A stretch of 64,000 bases of DNA from Takakia lepidozioides (Eukaryota > Streptophyta > Takakiopsida > Takakiales > Takakiaceae), in contig CM060733.1 of the NCBI GenBank assembly GCA_030704615.1, forward strand, positions 20,956,001-21,020,000, in the 5' to 3' direction. Under the pieces are notes generated by a model, which saw nothing but the letters and a program-made list of their open reading frames with translations, did no database searches and was not told where the DNA came from. Below, in pieces: positions 1-14,814 of this stretch. The translations under genes were made by a program, and so were the position numbers. The stretch's first letter is position 1; every line of letters starts with the position of its first letter.

Positions 1-1489
1 ATATACTGGTCCTTTGAATGGTACTCTTGGCACCCCTTCCATCAGTCTGGTGCAACATCTTAGAAGAGATGCACAGGAGGGCATTCATTGTCATGGAATT
101 TTGTGTTATCTACTACTTGATCAGGTAATCTTGGTGGTTAAATTACACTGATATTAGCATTGTGGTTTTTGCTTGCAGAGTATATAGATGTCCATATGTG
201 GATGTCCATACACCAGCATGTATGCCCTGTGCATGTATTCTCTGGTGGCTTGGCTTTCAATCTATTAGGGTGCAAACAAGATGTGGTTTTTGTTTGAGAG
301 CTCTAATGTAAAGGCTTGAAAAACCCAATTGAAGCTGTGGCCAAATCAGTCTCTGCATTTCAAATGTTGCTTGCCTGAGCCCCTATTATCTTGGGGCTCT
401 TTTCTGTCAATAAATTGTCTACCAATAACGTCACGATCTCATTCTTGATGACTTGGGTTGTTGGTTGGGGGGGGGAGACAAAGCCATCAAAATCATTTGG
501 TCAAGATTTGGTCCACTACATTTCTTGGAGGCTGCAATATGGGCTCTTTTTCATTGTACAGACTCCAAATATCTATCATAATGTGTGGGTCAAGGTAATG
601 TTTAATTGGCATTCCTGAGCGAATTGATCTTCTATGAGACATTCTTCAAATCATGTTTATAAGTATATGTGAGCCAAGGGTTGGGAGGGTGTGATTCATG
701 CCCTATAATCTCTTAGCCCTAGAAACAACTTTCTCATTATCTTTCTGTCAGAGTTCATTCCTGCACCCCTAACTAAGCGTGCATCGCGAGGAAGAGAGAA
801 CCTTATCCACGCACAAAATGATCCACGCACAAAATGAGGCTTCACAGGCTTGATTTGTGAGCGGTGGTTCACAAGTGTCTCCTTAAAAAAGGGGGGAAGA
901 AAGGCCTTTAATTATTCGAAACCATTAGGAGCTCCACCCTATAGGCTATGGCATGTCTGGAAGGCTGCACCAAAACGTTCCCAGGCCTCACGCGCACCAT
1001 CTCTACCATGTTACATTTGGTTTACCAAAGACCAATGAGGCTACAAAGGCATGGGCTATATTTTGTGCAAATACTCCACAAAATGCAGTGGCGCTACATG
1101 TTGTCTTTAGAGCTAATTGGGCACATCAAGACTCGTATGCAGCAGTTTCGCAAGACTAGTGTGTCTGGAACAAACATCCCCCGGACTACTGGCACAACAT
1201 TTGCACAACCATCCACCACATCCCCCAAGTCCAAACGTGATATCAATTGCCGACACGTGAAAGACACCTCCAAAGCTTCATGACTCCTCTGATCTTTTCT
1301 GCTACTTAGTAGGCCTTAGGCTCATTGTACTTAGTTGTGGACTAGTTCTTGCCTCTTGCTTCTCATCTTGCTTATCTTGCTTTCTTGTGAATGAATGAAT
1401 GAACACACAATGAAGAAAAAAACTAAAACTCAAATTTGCTTGAAGTTGTGAACACTAGTAAACTGAAACACAACCGTTGAGGTATTGGC
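1..1489. other. Intergenic, no recognisable gene
   Basis: I see no convincing coding exon on either strand. Open frames are short and their translations resemble no family I know. The sequence is AT-rich with scattered G-runs. Confidence 0.5.
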
Positions 1490-1612
1490 CTGTGGGGCTT
1501 GGGCTCTGCCCCTGTAATGTCTCCGAGGGGGGGAAAATGGGTTTATTTTCCCCCCCTCAAGCCCCAAATTCTGGGGCTGCTGTTTCCTTGGGGAAAAAAA
1601 AACTGTAAAAGA
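1490..1612 (+). mobile_element. 5'-truncated SINE tail
   Basis: A G-rich then C-rich stretch, followed by a segment ending in TTTCCTTGGGG and a run of A, resembles the 3' half of the SINE at 53105-53330, which has the same order (T/C-rich block, CTCAAG, CTG, TTTCCTTTGG, poly-A). The tRNA-like head with A and B boxes is missing. A truncated head with a surviving 3' tail is typical of incomplete reverse transcription. Confidence 0.45.
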
Positions 1613-2064
1613 GAAGAGTCGTTGCTGTGTGTCATCAAAGTCACGAGAGCACCGACCACATGGAGTACAGATCATCCGCGTCACGATGGGGGAGGGGGGG
1701 ATGTGTGAGGCAGGTGTCTTTCAGTGGAGGGCCACGCTGAGGCGTCGGTGGTGATGTGAATGCTCGAAATCAGAAGAGGATATGTGGAACAGATGCTGTT
1801 TCTAATTCCAGCACGCACCAACATGTTTGCTTTGCGAAATCACGAAAATGAAGGTGCCTCTGCATGCGATGAATGGTGAGGTTACATTGCGTGGCGCCCT
1901 GCCACAGTCTGCACTCGGACACATGTTGCCATCTCATGGTTGCACGGGCTTCTGCTTGCCAAGTTTCGAGATCGGAGTGGGCAGGATAGTTCAGCGATAT
2001 ATCCTTGACAGGGATACCAATGACCGCTTTACAAATCTCAATGTTCTCTTAAGTTCGATTCGAA

Positions 2065-2107
2065 TGACGTGGCAAAGCAAAGCAGTATAGATAACAGCTA
2101 TATAAGG
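2065..2107 (+). promoter_or_regulatory. ABRE-like element and TATA box of the ASR-like gene
   Basis: TGACGTGGC (2065-2073) contains the ACGTGGC core bound by bZIP factors of the ABA response. A TATA box, TATATAAGG, lies at 2099-2107, 26 bp downstream. The start codon is at 2242, leaving a 5' leader of roughly 110 nt. An ABRE just upstream of the TATA box fits an ABA/desiccation-responsive gene. The 450 bp further upstream show nothing else I can name. Confidence 0.6.
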
Positions 2108-2241
2108 GATGCCCTCTCATTCAGATTTCAACTGTGTTTTCCGTCTTTGAGCATTCTATCAAGCTTTCGCATTTTGCAAGTTCGTTTTTACTTCTCTCAC
2201 AAAGCAGCTATCTTGTTGTAGTAATCCACAGCTTTTCTGCA

Positions 2242-2947
2242 ATGGAAGGATTCGGTCACCGTCACCACCAAAAGGAGGAGGAGGAGGAGGAGAGGCGGCC
2301 TGGTTACGGTGGGGAGCAGGTGGGGTATGGTGGTCAGCCCGATGTTGGATATGGTGGAGAGTATCAGGAAGGTCAGCGGCGGCAGCAGCCTGAAGGCTAT
2401 GGCGGTTATGGGCAGGAAGCGGGCTACGAAGGTCTCCGACAGGAAGAGGGTGGCTACGGTACTGGAAGAGCCGAACAAGTGAGTTGTTGTTCCACATTTC
2501 TGTCTTGTCTGGCAAGTAACTAAGTTGTCATTGTAGAGTCTACTGAAGCTGCAAGCAAAGTCGCGTGGGATGTTTCCTTGTGTTTTGAAATGGAGCTTGG
2601 TGCTTCATGCTGGAGATTGCCCGCGCAATGTTTTCGATGTGCATATGCACATCGAAATTGATGTAACAGACAAGTTTTAGATCTGCGACAGTCTTGGGTG
2701 TGAGTTTAGTACTGTGCATGAATTGGTGGAAAAGTAGTATTAAATCGAAGTGGTGATTGTTGGATGTATTGTGCAGGACGAGGAGGCAGTAAAGCGCAGG
2801 CACAAGCGTGAGGAAGAGTTAGCAGGTGTCGTCGGTGTGGGAGGATTGGGAGTAGCCGAGTACGAGCATCACGAAAGGGCGCGTGAGAAGAAGGGGGAGA
2901 AGGAAGGGGACAGTGGAGAGAAGAAGCATCATCTCTTCGGCCTCTAG
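2242..2947 (+). CDS. ABA/WDS-induced (ASR-like) protein, two exons
   Basis: Exon 1 is 2242-2478 and exon 2 is 2777-2947 (CAA|GTGAGT donor, GTGCAG|GAC acceptor, phase 0), giving 135 residues. Exon 1 encodes an acidic, Gly/Tyr-rich region: after MEGFGHRHH and an E-run come several GYGG-type repeats. Exon 2 encodes a charged stretch resembling the C-terminal half of the ABA/WDS domain (PF02496): KRRHKREEE, a small Gly/Val-rich helix, YEHHERAREKK and a terminal KKHHLFGL, which matches the KKHHHLF ending of ASR proteins. ASR proteins are small hydrophilic stress proteins, intrinsically disordered until they bind zinc or dry out, acting in cytosol and nucleus. The two-exon structure is usual for ASR genes. 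The Gly/Tyr-rich N-terminus replaces the usual His-rich half, which is odd. The ABRE upstream supports ABA control. It could instead be a different Gly-rich LEA-like protein. Confidence 0.75.
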
Positions 2948-3304
2948 ATTATCATTGTCTGCCAACTGTGACATGATACACGATGTGGGATTTGATGCTA
3001 TCTTCTGTACAGAATAATCTGAATGTGGGTCGGGGCTGTCCAGTACTGTACTATCCTCGCATTTGCTTCAGCAAGTGTTTTGTTGGTGGATGATAGTGCC
3101 AACAAACGACTGTTTTTTATGTAGATTGTGTTTGCAAATATATGCCGTGTGTTGGCAGTCGATCTTCGGATCGTCACTCCTGTTGCGAACTATTATTCCA
3201 AGGTTTTTCTCGAAACTGTAATTAGCTCTACCCGCTGCAGTGCAGAACTTTTGGATATAAAACATTTTCCGCTGCAGTATGTGGTTTGCATAAATGAAAA
3301 TTCT

Positions 3305-3600
3305 GCTCAATTATCTTCAAAACTGTGCAAAACGAACTCTCCTATATGCTGTTCTCTACAGTTGAATGTTGTTGTCTTAAAGAAGTGTGTATATTCATTT
3401 ATCTTTCGAAACTGCGCAAAACAACCTCTCCCATATTCTGAAGGTTGAATGTTATGTCTTAAAGAAATGAGTATGTTCAATTATCTTCGAGACTGCGCAA
3501 AATAAACTCTTTCACATTGCTCTCGAAGGTTGAACAGTATGTCTTAAGAGAATTATGTTCAAGACTGCGCAGAAAATCTCTCCCATGTTCTTTTCTCTAC
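3305..3600 (+). repeat. Diverged ~80-bp tandem repeats, four units
   Basis: Four units start near 3305, 3398, 3479 and 3553. Each contains a TTATCTTC-like word, ACTGCGCAAAA or a close variant, then CTCTCC/CTTTC, a GTTGAA word and TGTCTTAAAG/AGAG. Spacing shrinks from 88 to about 75 bp. No coding sense is seen. Confidence 0.6.
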
Positions 3601-6590
<2,990 letters not shown>

Positions 6591-7374
6591 TTTGTCTGTG
6601 CCTGATTCTGGCACCCACCACTGCCATGCATTCTCTGTGTAGATGAGCCTGGCAGGAAATTCTGCTATTATATAAAGCATTTGAAGGGCTCCAGTGCATT
6701 TGAGATCTATTTCTGCATGAAGTTGATTGTGAACATGATGCAAGGGTGCACTCGATGCATAAAGCACCCAATGATAGGGAAATTGGTCCTTTTATCCCAA
6801 CTATCTCGAATGCAAATCACCCCTTCCAAATTCTTGAAGTTTGAGGCTGAAATTTGGAGACATCCCCTCTATGTGCCAGAAATTGTGGATGTGGAGGGCA
6901 TCCTCGGTCATACCAATTTTTGGTAGGTAATTTCTCCATTGGTCCTGATGATGCTTGCTTAGCAGCCATGAAGGATGCCATCATTGCTTCTATGGTGGGC
7001 AGTTATTGATTCAGAATGACTTTCTGAGACCAATTACCTCACTCACGTGCATAAGTATAAAACCTTCATGTACCTACTGAACTAATTGGCTTGTGATGGA
7101 GTATTTGATTCCATGGTGGGAAGCCACTGATTCAGAATGACTGTCTGAGCCCAACTCACATGTAAAACCCAAGTGCACTTAATTACTAGTACCAACAGCC
7201 TTTTTAACAAAATCAAAACGCTCGTAGATTTAATGCAAAAGAGAATGCAGGCTAGAATTAATTGGTATATATGGAATACTGAGAGAGCAACAATAGAAGG
7301 GCTGTAAACCAGGGTGTGTAAACCTTGTTAAGAGCATAACACGGGTCTTCCAAGGCAAATCATTGTGTTCTTTA

Positions 7375-7545
7375 CTTGAGCAGGTAGCCCAGTGGTTGGG
7401 TGTTTGTGCCTTGCCTGTGCATAACCTAGGTGATCCTGGGTTCAATCCTTCAATATGTGCCTTGAGACCGTCTAATGGCCTGTGTGTTGAGCAGTAGGCT
7501 CTGTAAATTCACTGGACATTAAAGGAACTTTATCTTATCTTTTAC
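7375..7545 (+). mobile_element. tRNA-headed SINE
   Basis: An A box TAGCCCAGTGG (7385-7395) and a B box GGTTCAATCC (7439-7448), 54 bp apart, match the internal RNA polymerase III promoter of tRNA genes. The rest does not fold as a tRNA, so this is a tRNA-derived SINE. It ends near a TTTATCTTATCTTTT tail. It lies only in the first unit of the 1.25-kb duplication. Confidence 0.6.
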
Positions 7546-9061
7546 TCGTGATTACCTCTAACTATATTTATCTCAAATGTTGGCTTTTTGTTTGAAATGT
7601 CAACTACAAAAAACTAGCCAAGTCACACATTGTCTATGACACGTATGTGAAACGCGCTTCTGTTGGCGTGTTGCAAGTTTCTGAATACTACAATCTAGAT
7701 ACACCTTGTGAAAATAACAAATTTAGACCAAACTGTTGAATATGAGTTCTAGACTCTAATTTCTACCTTTGTAAGGTACATTCATTTTTTTTAAATAGAA
7801 GTTGAAGGACCTAGTCTTAAAGTTTTCTCATTGTCTTCTTGAAGAGGCGTTATTTTCAGCCTTCAATTCTAATGTCATGCGCTCAAAGTCTTGATCAACA
7901 TTACATTTGATTTGGAGGAGAGAAAAGAGTTATGTAGTCATACTATATGTAATCTTATATCTATTTGGGGTTGTTCAGGTACTCTTGCTTATGCTCCGTC
8001 TCAAAATCAAGTAGTCTAGGTGGAATTTCTTTTCCTAGTTTTGCAAAGAATGATTTCTGAAGGTGTTTGCAGTGTTGCAACCATTTTATATTCTATCGGA
8101 AAACCCGACAACAAATATTATCGCACGTTGTTATTTAGCTTGATCACGGTATGCTTTGTGTACGAGTACTTGGATTACTTATTCTATTTGCAGGTGGAGA
8201 CAAATCAATGTCATGCGTCTCTTTTAAATCTTCTTGTATCTACATCCTCCCTAACTTGATGTCTATTGGTTCTATTGACGTTTTTTAGTAGTCGTGTGAG
8301 ATGTCGACATTGATTCCATGGTAGAAAACCATTGAATGATCTTTCGAGATCAATTGCCTCACCCACATGTACGAATACAAAATCCCATACCCAAAATGTG
8401 AATGCATTACGTAATTTATGGGTTCAATTGACCCAAAAGGGCTACTGCCTTGTGATGGGAATGTGGACATCTTTATGACACCCAACATGTGGTTTGAATT
8501 GAACCCATTGCAATCACAGCTAGTGATACAGTTGTGTCTTTACCACTGGCTAAATGTTGGTGGTACATCATCTTGTACGCAACTAATATTGAGAGTTCTT
8601 TTTAACAACGCTCTAAAAACACAATACTCTCATATCGAAAACAAAGGAGAATGGCTAAAACTAATTGGTGTGTGATGGAGTGATAGAGCAATAGTAAAAT
8701 GGTTGTAAACTGAGGTCTATATAAATCTTTTGAGGAGCATTTTTTTTCGTCTGATAAACCAACAAAAACAAGTCGTTGGCATAGTTTAATTGTGAATATT
8801 TTTAACTAAATTTATCTCAAATGTTAATTTTTTGTTTAAAAAGTCATCTACAAAAAATAAGACAATTCACACATTATATACAATGACCATAAACTGGTTA
8901 ATTGACTATTTTATGAACTATACATCAGAATTAACATACTATTGTCTAGAAGATTAGAAAATGAATTAAGTATCACATGACTTGACTGTATGTGAAATTT
9001 GCTTCTGTTGGCGTGTTATGAGTTTCCGATTACTACATATGACAGATGTAGATGATATCTA

Positions 9062-9489
9062 TATCATGGTTTTGTTTGTGATTAGTTAGAAATAGTTATT
9101 TCTAACTAATTAGGACTTTATACATTTAATTTGTATTTTGTGGGCATTGGGACTTCATTTGGTTCCATGTGCCAAGTGAGGTGGCGAACCTTACTTGGGA
9201 TGTGGAGAAGCTTATCTCCACGTGATGTGCAGGAAGGCTCGTCTTCTTCTAGTCGAGCCTCCCGATGCCTCTTTCGTCGTCATAGCTCTAGTACTTGAGA
9301 TGGAGAGTGGGTGAGGTATGTATGATGGAGTCATTTAGCAAAGATGTCATTGGCTTGACTTATATAACGTGATAGAGTGGGTTCACCTCTTTTCACCATT
9401 TCCGTATCTTTCTATGACTATATGCTAGGAAGTGTGGTTGGACAACGATGTATGTTGTGGCACGATGCTTAGGACCTAGGTGCACGACA
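9062..9489 (+). mobile_element. Solo LTR of the methyltransferase-carrying gypsy family
   Basis: It interrupts the second unit of the local duplication: the first unit is continuous across the equivalent point near 7690-7745. It starts TATCATGG (compare TGTCATGG in copy 2), has the early inverted repeat AGTTAGAAAT...ATTTCTAACT, the hairpin GGCTCG-N12-CGAGCC, TTGGCTTGACTT, and ends GGACAACGATG...GCACGACA, like the 3' LTR of copy 1. A single LTR without internal sequence is the product of LTR-LTR recombination. Flanks TCTA and TCCA could be a decayed 4-bp target duplication. Confidence 0.65.
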
Positions 9490-9850
9490 TCCAGTCTAAC
9501 TCTAATTTCAACTTTTGTAAGGTACATTCATTTTCGAAAACATAGCTTGAAAGTGGTCTTCTCTCATTCTTTGTTGGAGAGGCGTTGTTTTTAGCCTTCA
9601 GTTGTTCCAATGTTTTGCACTCAATTTGCTCAACATTAAATCTAATCTTAATAATATACATATATATATATATATATGCAGTCATACATGTGATCTTATA
9701 TTTCTTTGGGTTGTGCACATGCTCATATTCTAATCCGTCTCAAAATTAAGTAGTCTAGATCTATGAAACTTTTATTTTCCTCTTGCGAAGAATGCTTCTA
9801 CATGTACTTCCGCTGCTTCAACCATTTTATATCCCCTCGCACAAGCCTCA

Positions 9851-11971
9851 AAGAGCCTATGAATGCTTCCCTTGTGGGAATTAACAAACTCCTGCTTGAT
9901 GATTTTCTCTAATATACTAATAAGGAAATATATGAAATCTGAAGAAAATGGTACGCTCCCAGATAGATTTGCACTGACAAACAAATAAGATAGAAGTAAA
10001 TAAATTTACATGTCATAAAATGAAGACAATTCAAGTCCATGTTCCCTTACATTGTGTGAGAATATTACAAAGTATGTATGGTTTTTCCATCGAACGCATG
10101 ATACAGCAGAAAATTGTCGATTGACATATAACGAAAACGAGTCAGTTCACATGTTTTTCCACTAGTCACAATGGCAACAAGTTTCAAAGTTGGATATACA
10201 TCATATGTAAGGAGGTAATAGTACCTCATTCAATCCAGTGTACATCTAGTCCATTCTTCATATAGATTAAGATTACATATTTGGAAGACAACTACTTAAT
10301 GTCTATCCATCGCGTTGGTTGTAAGTCATCTCTTTTTGTAATGCCTATAGGGCTTTGTGCTCAGACCTCCATATATTCATATCTCTATGAATAAATTTTG
10401 GACTCCATTGACCTCTACTGGCACATTGATTAGTCCAATTAATTTGAACTTTCGTAATGCCCGAGAGATTACCAAATCCAAATGTAGCGATCTTGTGGCC
10501 TCATCAATTTCTCTTTTTTTTTTTCCTTTGAAGAAAGAGAATGTTTGCTGCGAAAGTAGAAACCCTTGACAGCACATTGTGCATCGTCTCCCAAGTCCAC
10601 GGATACCACTAATACAATGGTTTTACTGGTGCTTAAGGAGAGCTTTTTGAACATGGATCTCCTAAATTAGCCATTCGTGTCATGAATATTTAAAACAATT
10701 CAACAATAAAACTATTAAATTTAACCTACTAATCCTTAAACTTGCATTGCAACCAAGAGATAAAGAGTAAGTTGTAAGAATCAAGAATAAACACCATTAG
10801 TTAATCACATTACATGTGGTTATAATGTGTGCATGTAAGTGATACCATGACACCATACAAAGCATTCGACATCCATAGTCAAATAGACCATAATGAGCTA
10901 ATTACACATGGACTTGATACAAAGCTAAGGCCTTGGGCCTCAGCAAAACAATAAGATGCATGCACATGTGTGTATATGTTGAATCAAATGTACCAATCAC
11001 TATTTCACTACAAAAGATTAACATGGTATTCATACTATTTGAAAAACTTTCTGATTCTAACCCAAAAAAATGATTGTAAAATGTGCATATGTGATGATAC
11101 AGATATATTGATTCACCTTGATTGTGGAAGAAGCATCCTTGCCATCAATGTCAAGGGATGATGATGTAATTTCCACCATTTTCTTCTTTGCTCGCAAGGT
11201 AGTGCTTCTGTTTTTTGTACCACTCATAAATGTCATCTACCCTCCACCACATATACGTCGTTGTGGTCGTTCTCTACAACAAGAGTGCTAGTACTAGTTT
11301 ACGTTCAGAAATGTCTGCAAGAAGTTTTTGGTCACATAAATCCGACCGCTGTAGGTTTTTGCTAAGCATTGGCTACGCCTATCAGTTATTGAAAAAAATG
11401 GATGAGACAATCCCATATATTTCAGGCCGTCGTGCGATGTTTTCCGTGGATGAGGAAGGAGATAGAAAAATATTAACTGAGGCTGGTAGTGTTCATAAAA
11501 GCATTAGGAATTTTGCAAAGTCATTGCGAGGCTCGGATGAGTAATTTTGATGTAATAAAGAAAGCCTACGACGTTGCGGAAAGGTTCCAATATCTTCCAC
11601 ATGCAACTAAAGAGCCCACGGGTAAGTCGTGCAAGAACCTACGAGGTTGGGATTCGTCCTCTTGGATACTCATTCACGTTGAAGTCCGAGCAGGATGCTA
11701 AGATGTTGGCCAAGAGTGTGTGAAGCTTTGTTTGTTGTCCATCAGGCTTGTTATTTACAAATGATGGTAGAGCCGAAGATCTTGACAAATAAAAATGGCT
11801 CACCCCTCAGAACAAGCTGCAGCATCAACCAAAGACAAATCTTCCCCATTGACATACATAGATTAAACGTGACATTGTTGCACTTGCAAATCTGGTAATA
11901 TGCAGCATCCTTGGAAGCACCAAACTCCTCCGACACTAATTTGTCAAGAGACCTATCGAAGCCAACTACGG
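9851..11971. other. AT-rich intergenic DNA
   Basis: A (TA)n tract lies just before, at about 9656-9680. Around 10100-10300 is a fragment shared with 24930-25050 (words CCACTAGTCACAATG, GTTGGATATAC, ATTTGGAAGACAACTACTT). An open frame at 11230-11544 (104 codons) resembles no family I know. I see no supported gene. Confidence 0.45.
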
Positions 11972-12298
11972 TGTCAAGTTATTTTACCACTAGTGTGAAA
12001 CTAGCTAGGAAATAGCTAGCTTTTACATATTGACATTTGGGATTGGCCCAAGTGTCAATCCAGGGGTCAAGGCAGATTTAGGCCCTAGAGTGGTTATCTT
12101 CACGGCAAGCGCGGGAGGCTCATCTTTCTCGAGTTGAGCCTCACTGCGCCTAGCTATGGCGCCGTAGTGTGGATTCCCCATGGCGTGGGGTGCACTTGGC
12201 TTGACTTGTATTTGAGTGATGAGTTTATATATGCATGAGTTTATGCTTCAGCTTTGTGAGCTCACATGAGCTTGTACTTGTATTCTTCATCTTTATCA
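11972..12298 (+). repeat. 5' LTR of copy 1, first two thirds
   Basis: It matches 22704-23003 of the 3' LTR with small indels. It contains the inverted repeat CTAGCTAGGAAATAGCTAG, the hairpin GGCTCA-N12-TGAGCC, TTGGCTTGACTT and ends CTTTATCA. The last 188 bp of the LTR, present at the 3' end, are absent here; the sequence instead continues CTCGAGAAAG into the leader. I found no clear primer-binding site. Confidence 0.75.
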
Positions 12299-12989
12299 CT
12301 CGAGAAAGATGAGCTCGTATCTGTGAGTGCCAGATACAAGTTAGTTGTAGCACTTGTGGTTTTTGCTTGAGAATGAGAGAAACCAAGTTGTTATGCAAGG
12401 AGCATCGTGGAGCTCTTGGTTGTTAGAAGCGGAGGCGATGTGGGTTACGAGGTGGTAGACCTTGGCATTCGATCTTCAGCTTCAGAGATGAAAGCACCAT
12501 GCTGCAGGTAATTCCATAGCACCTTGATGGTTATAGATTGTGTACATGCATGAGCAAGCACGATTGGGAAGAGGACCAGTCAAGAGCATGTTATAGTGGC
12601 TTTGGTGGCAAAGCTGAGAACTGGACTTGGGAATGCGAGCTTTCATTGTGTGAAGGATTGCAAGACCAAGCGAAAGGGCTGATTTGGCTTGGGGCAAATC
12701 AGTGCACTTTGTGGAGTATGGTGAGATTGGGTTTCAATCTCGAGCTTCAGCATTGAGAGGGCTCTTGTCATGGCAAGAGCAGGGCTGGAACAGGAGCTAA
12801 GAGGTGCGGCAAGGCCATGGAATGTGCACCTAGGGTTTCAGAGCTTGGAAGAAGAGCTCTTGCACCACAAGAGAAGTGTCTTGTGGCTAGAAATGTAAGC
12901 CTTAGGGTTTCAGGAGCTTGGCAAAGGCTGTGGAGTGCTTAGTCTTGTCTTAGAGAGCATCAAGGAGCCAAGGAGCCAAGATAGGGGGC

Positions 12990-13345
12990 TGATATCTCTT
13001 GTGTGAAGAGGTTGCATGTGTGGAGCATGTATTCAGCTCATTGAAGCTTCCATCTTCAAGCTTGGAGGGCAAACAGGAAGAGGAAGGGCTGACTTCCCTT
13101 ATGTGAGGGCAATGCATGTGTGGAGCATGCTATCAGCCTGGTGAAGGCTTGCACTTTCAGGTTTGTGGGTGCAAGAAATGAAGCAAAGGAGCTGATTCTC
13201 TTATGGTGAGAGTGGGGCATGCCTTCAGCCCATTGAGGCTCTTGTTTTCAAGCTTTAGAGAGCTAGAACGGAAGGTCTAGGGCTGGTTTCCACTTGGAGT
13301 GAAAGAAAAGCACTTGTAGGGCCTATGTGAGTTGGAGTTTCAACT
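12990..13345 (+). repeat. Diverged ~110-bp repeats in the leader of copy 1
   Basis: About four degenerate units share GGCTGA(T/C)TTC, a GGAGCATG-like word, TCAGC(T/C)...TTGAAG/TGAAGG and a TTCAAGCTT-like word. They lie between the LTR and the GGGCTGTGA minisatellite, so most of the long leader is built from repeats and does not encode protein. Confidence 0.45.
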
Positions 13346-13724
13346 TCAAGCTTGAAGGGAGCGCAACTCTTGAAGCAGCAGGTGTAGGGGGCTGGAATAG
13401 GCTCTAAGACAAATGCTATGGCCAAGGAGAGTGCTTGAATGAGTGCTCACAAGGGCTGGGAACCAGCAGGGCTTGGTTGTTTGCCATTGAGTTTAGTGGC
13501 GTGTTTGGGGAGGCTAAGTGAGAAAGAAGGCTTGGTTTGTGGCAACCACCTCATGGCTTAGGGCTACTATGGTGGTGTGTGGGAGCCGAAAGAGCAAGAA
13601 TACCTTGCTGATTTCCTCACAGCCGCCATAGCTCGGTGGAAAGAAGCCTAGAGTCCAAGAGACACAAACCCTAGCTTGGCGTGGCTAAGCCCCTTGGAGA
13701 AATGGCTAAACTGCCAGAGCGGCC

Positions 13725-14620
13725 ATGGATGGGGCTGTGACGGGCTGTCCCTGTGGCCTTGGGGGCTGTGACGGGCTGTGAGGGGCTGTGACAGGTTGTG
13801 CCCAGTGGCCTGTGAGGCTATGAGGGGCTGTGACAGCTGTGCCCGTGGCCTTTTGGGGCTGTGATGGGCTGTGAGGGCTGTGACAGGCCGTGCCTGAGGC
13901 CTTTGGGGCTGTGACGGGCTGTGAGGGGCTGTGACAGGCCGTGCCTGAGGCCTTTGGGGCTGTGACGGGAGTGAGGGGCTGTGTCAGGCCGTGCCTGAGG
14001 CCTTTGGGCTGTGAGGGGCTGTGCCGGGCTGCGCCGTGGCCTTCAGGGCTGCGAGGGGCTGTGCCGGGCTACGCCAGTGGCCTTTGGGGCTGTGACGGGC
14101 TGTGACGGGCTGCGCCGGTGGCCTTTGGGCTGTGACGGGCTGTGAGGGCCTGTGAGGGCCTGTGCCGGTGGCCTTCGGGGTTGTGACGGGCTGTGAGGGC
14201 TTTGACGGGCTGCGCCGGTGGCCTTGGGGGCTGTGATGGGCTGTGAGGGGCTGTGCCGGTGGCCTTTTCGGGCTGTGACAGGCTGTGCCCAGGGCCTTAG
14301 GGCTGTGAGGGCTGTGAGGGCTGTGACAGGCCGTGCCTGAGGCCTTTGGGGCTGTGACGGGCTGTTGACAGGCAGGCCTTTGGGGCTGTGACGGGCTGTG
14401 AGGGCTGTGTCAGGCCATGCCTGAGCCTTGGGGTGTGGCGAGCTGTGACGGCTGTGCGGGGCTGTGACAGGCTGTGTGTGTGCCCAGTGGCCTGTGGGAC
14501 TGTGACGGCTGTGACCAGTGAGCTGTGTGGGCCTGTGCTGGTCTGTGGTGGCCCGTGTTGACCTGTGGACGGCCTGTGCTGAGTCGTGGAGGCACTGGTG
14601 GACTGCCTAAGGACTGGCAT
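13725..14620 (+). repeat. GGGCTGTGA minisatellite in the retrotransposon leader
   Basis: About 0.9 kb is made of GGGCTGTGA-type words arranged in higher-order units of roughly 50 bp containing GGCCTTTGGGGCTGTGACGG and CAGGCCGTGCCTGAGG. A shorter version is present at the same place in copy 3 (47995-48170), so the array belongs to the element and varies in length. Open frames across it are by-products of the repeat. Confidence 0.85.
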
Positions 14621-14814
14621 GTGGTCTTGAAGGCCAAATTTTGAAGCTCGTGGAGGGCGGTTTGAGGAGTATCTTCATGATATTCCCATGGTCATGCAAG
14701 TACAGGTGTAGGCTATGTTAGGAACTTAGTATTCCAAACCATAAGCCGCAACAGGTTCTCTACCCGGTTACCTTGTGGAGAGGGGGTTAGGGACATGTTC
14801 ATGACCGGTTGAAT

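Larger units (their letters stand above)
6960..9850. repeat. Diverged ~1.25-kb tandem duplication downstream of RPL3
   Basis: Two units run roughly 6960-8270 and 8300-9850. Landmarks recur in order: GATTCCATGGT (7110 and 8310, with a weaker third copy near 6990), the TTTTTAACAA...AATTGGT stretch (7201 and 8600), ACTACAAAAAA...CACACATT (7600 and 8850), GCTTCTGTTGGCGTGTT (7657 and 9001), TTGTAAGGTACATTCATTTT (7771 and 9514), CCGTCTCAAAAT-AAGTAGTCTAG (7998 and 9737) and CAACCATTTTATAT (8079 and 9817). Unit 1 carries a SINE and unit 2 a solo LTR, so these insertions postdate the duplication. Pieces of the same family recur at 10100-10300 and 24690-25060. No protein is recognisable. Confidence 0.7.

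Noticed and set aside
13725-14620. Telomere- or centromere-type satellite
   Set aside because: The array is inside a retrotransposon leader and recurs at the same place in another copy, so it belongs to the element.
14297-14637. Pro/Ser/Thr-rich open frames on the minus strand
   Set aside because: They arise from the GGGCTGTGA minisatellite, which lacks stops on the reverse strand.
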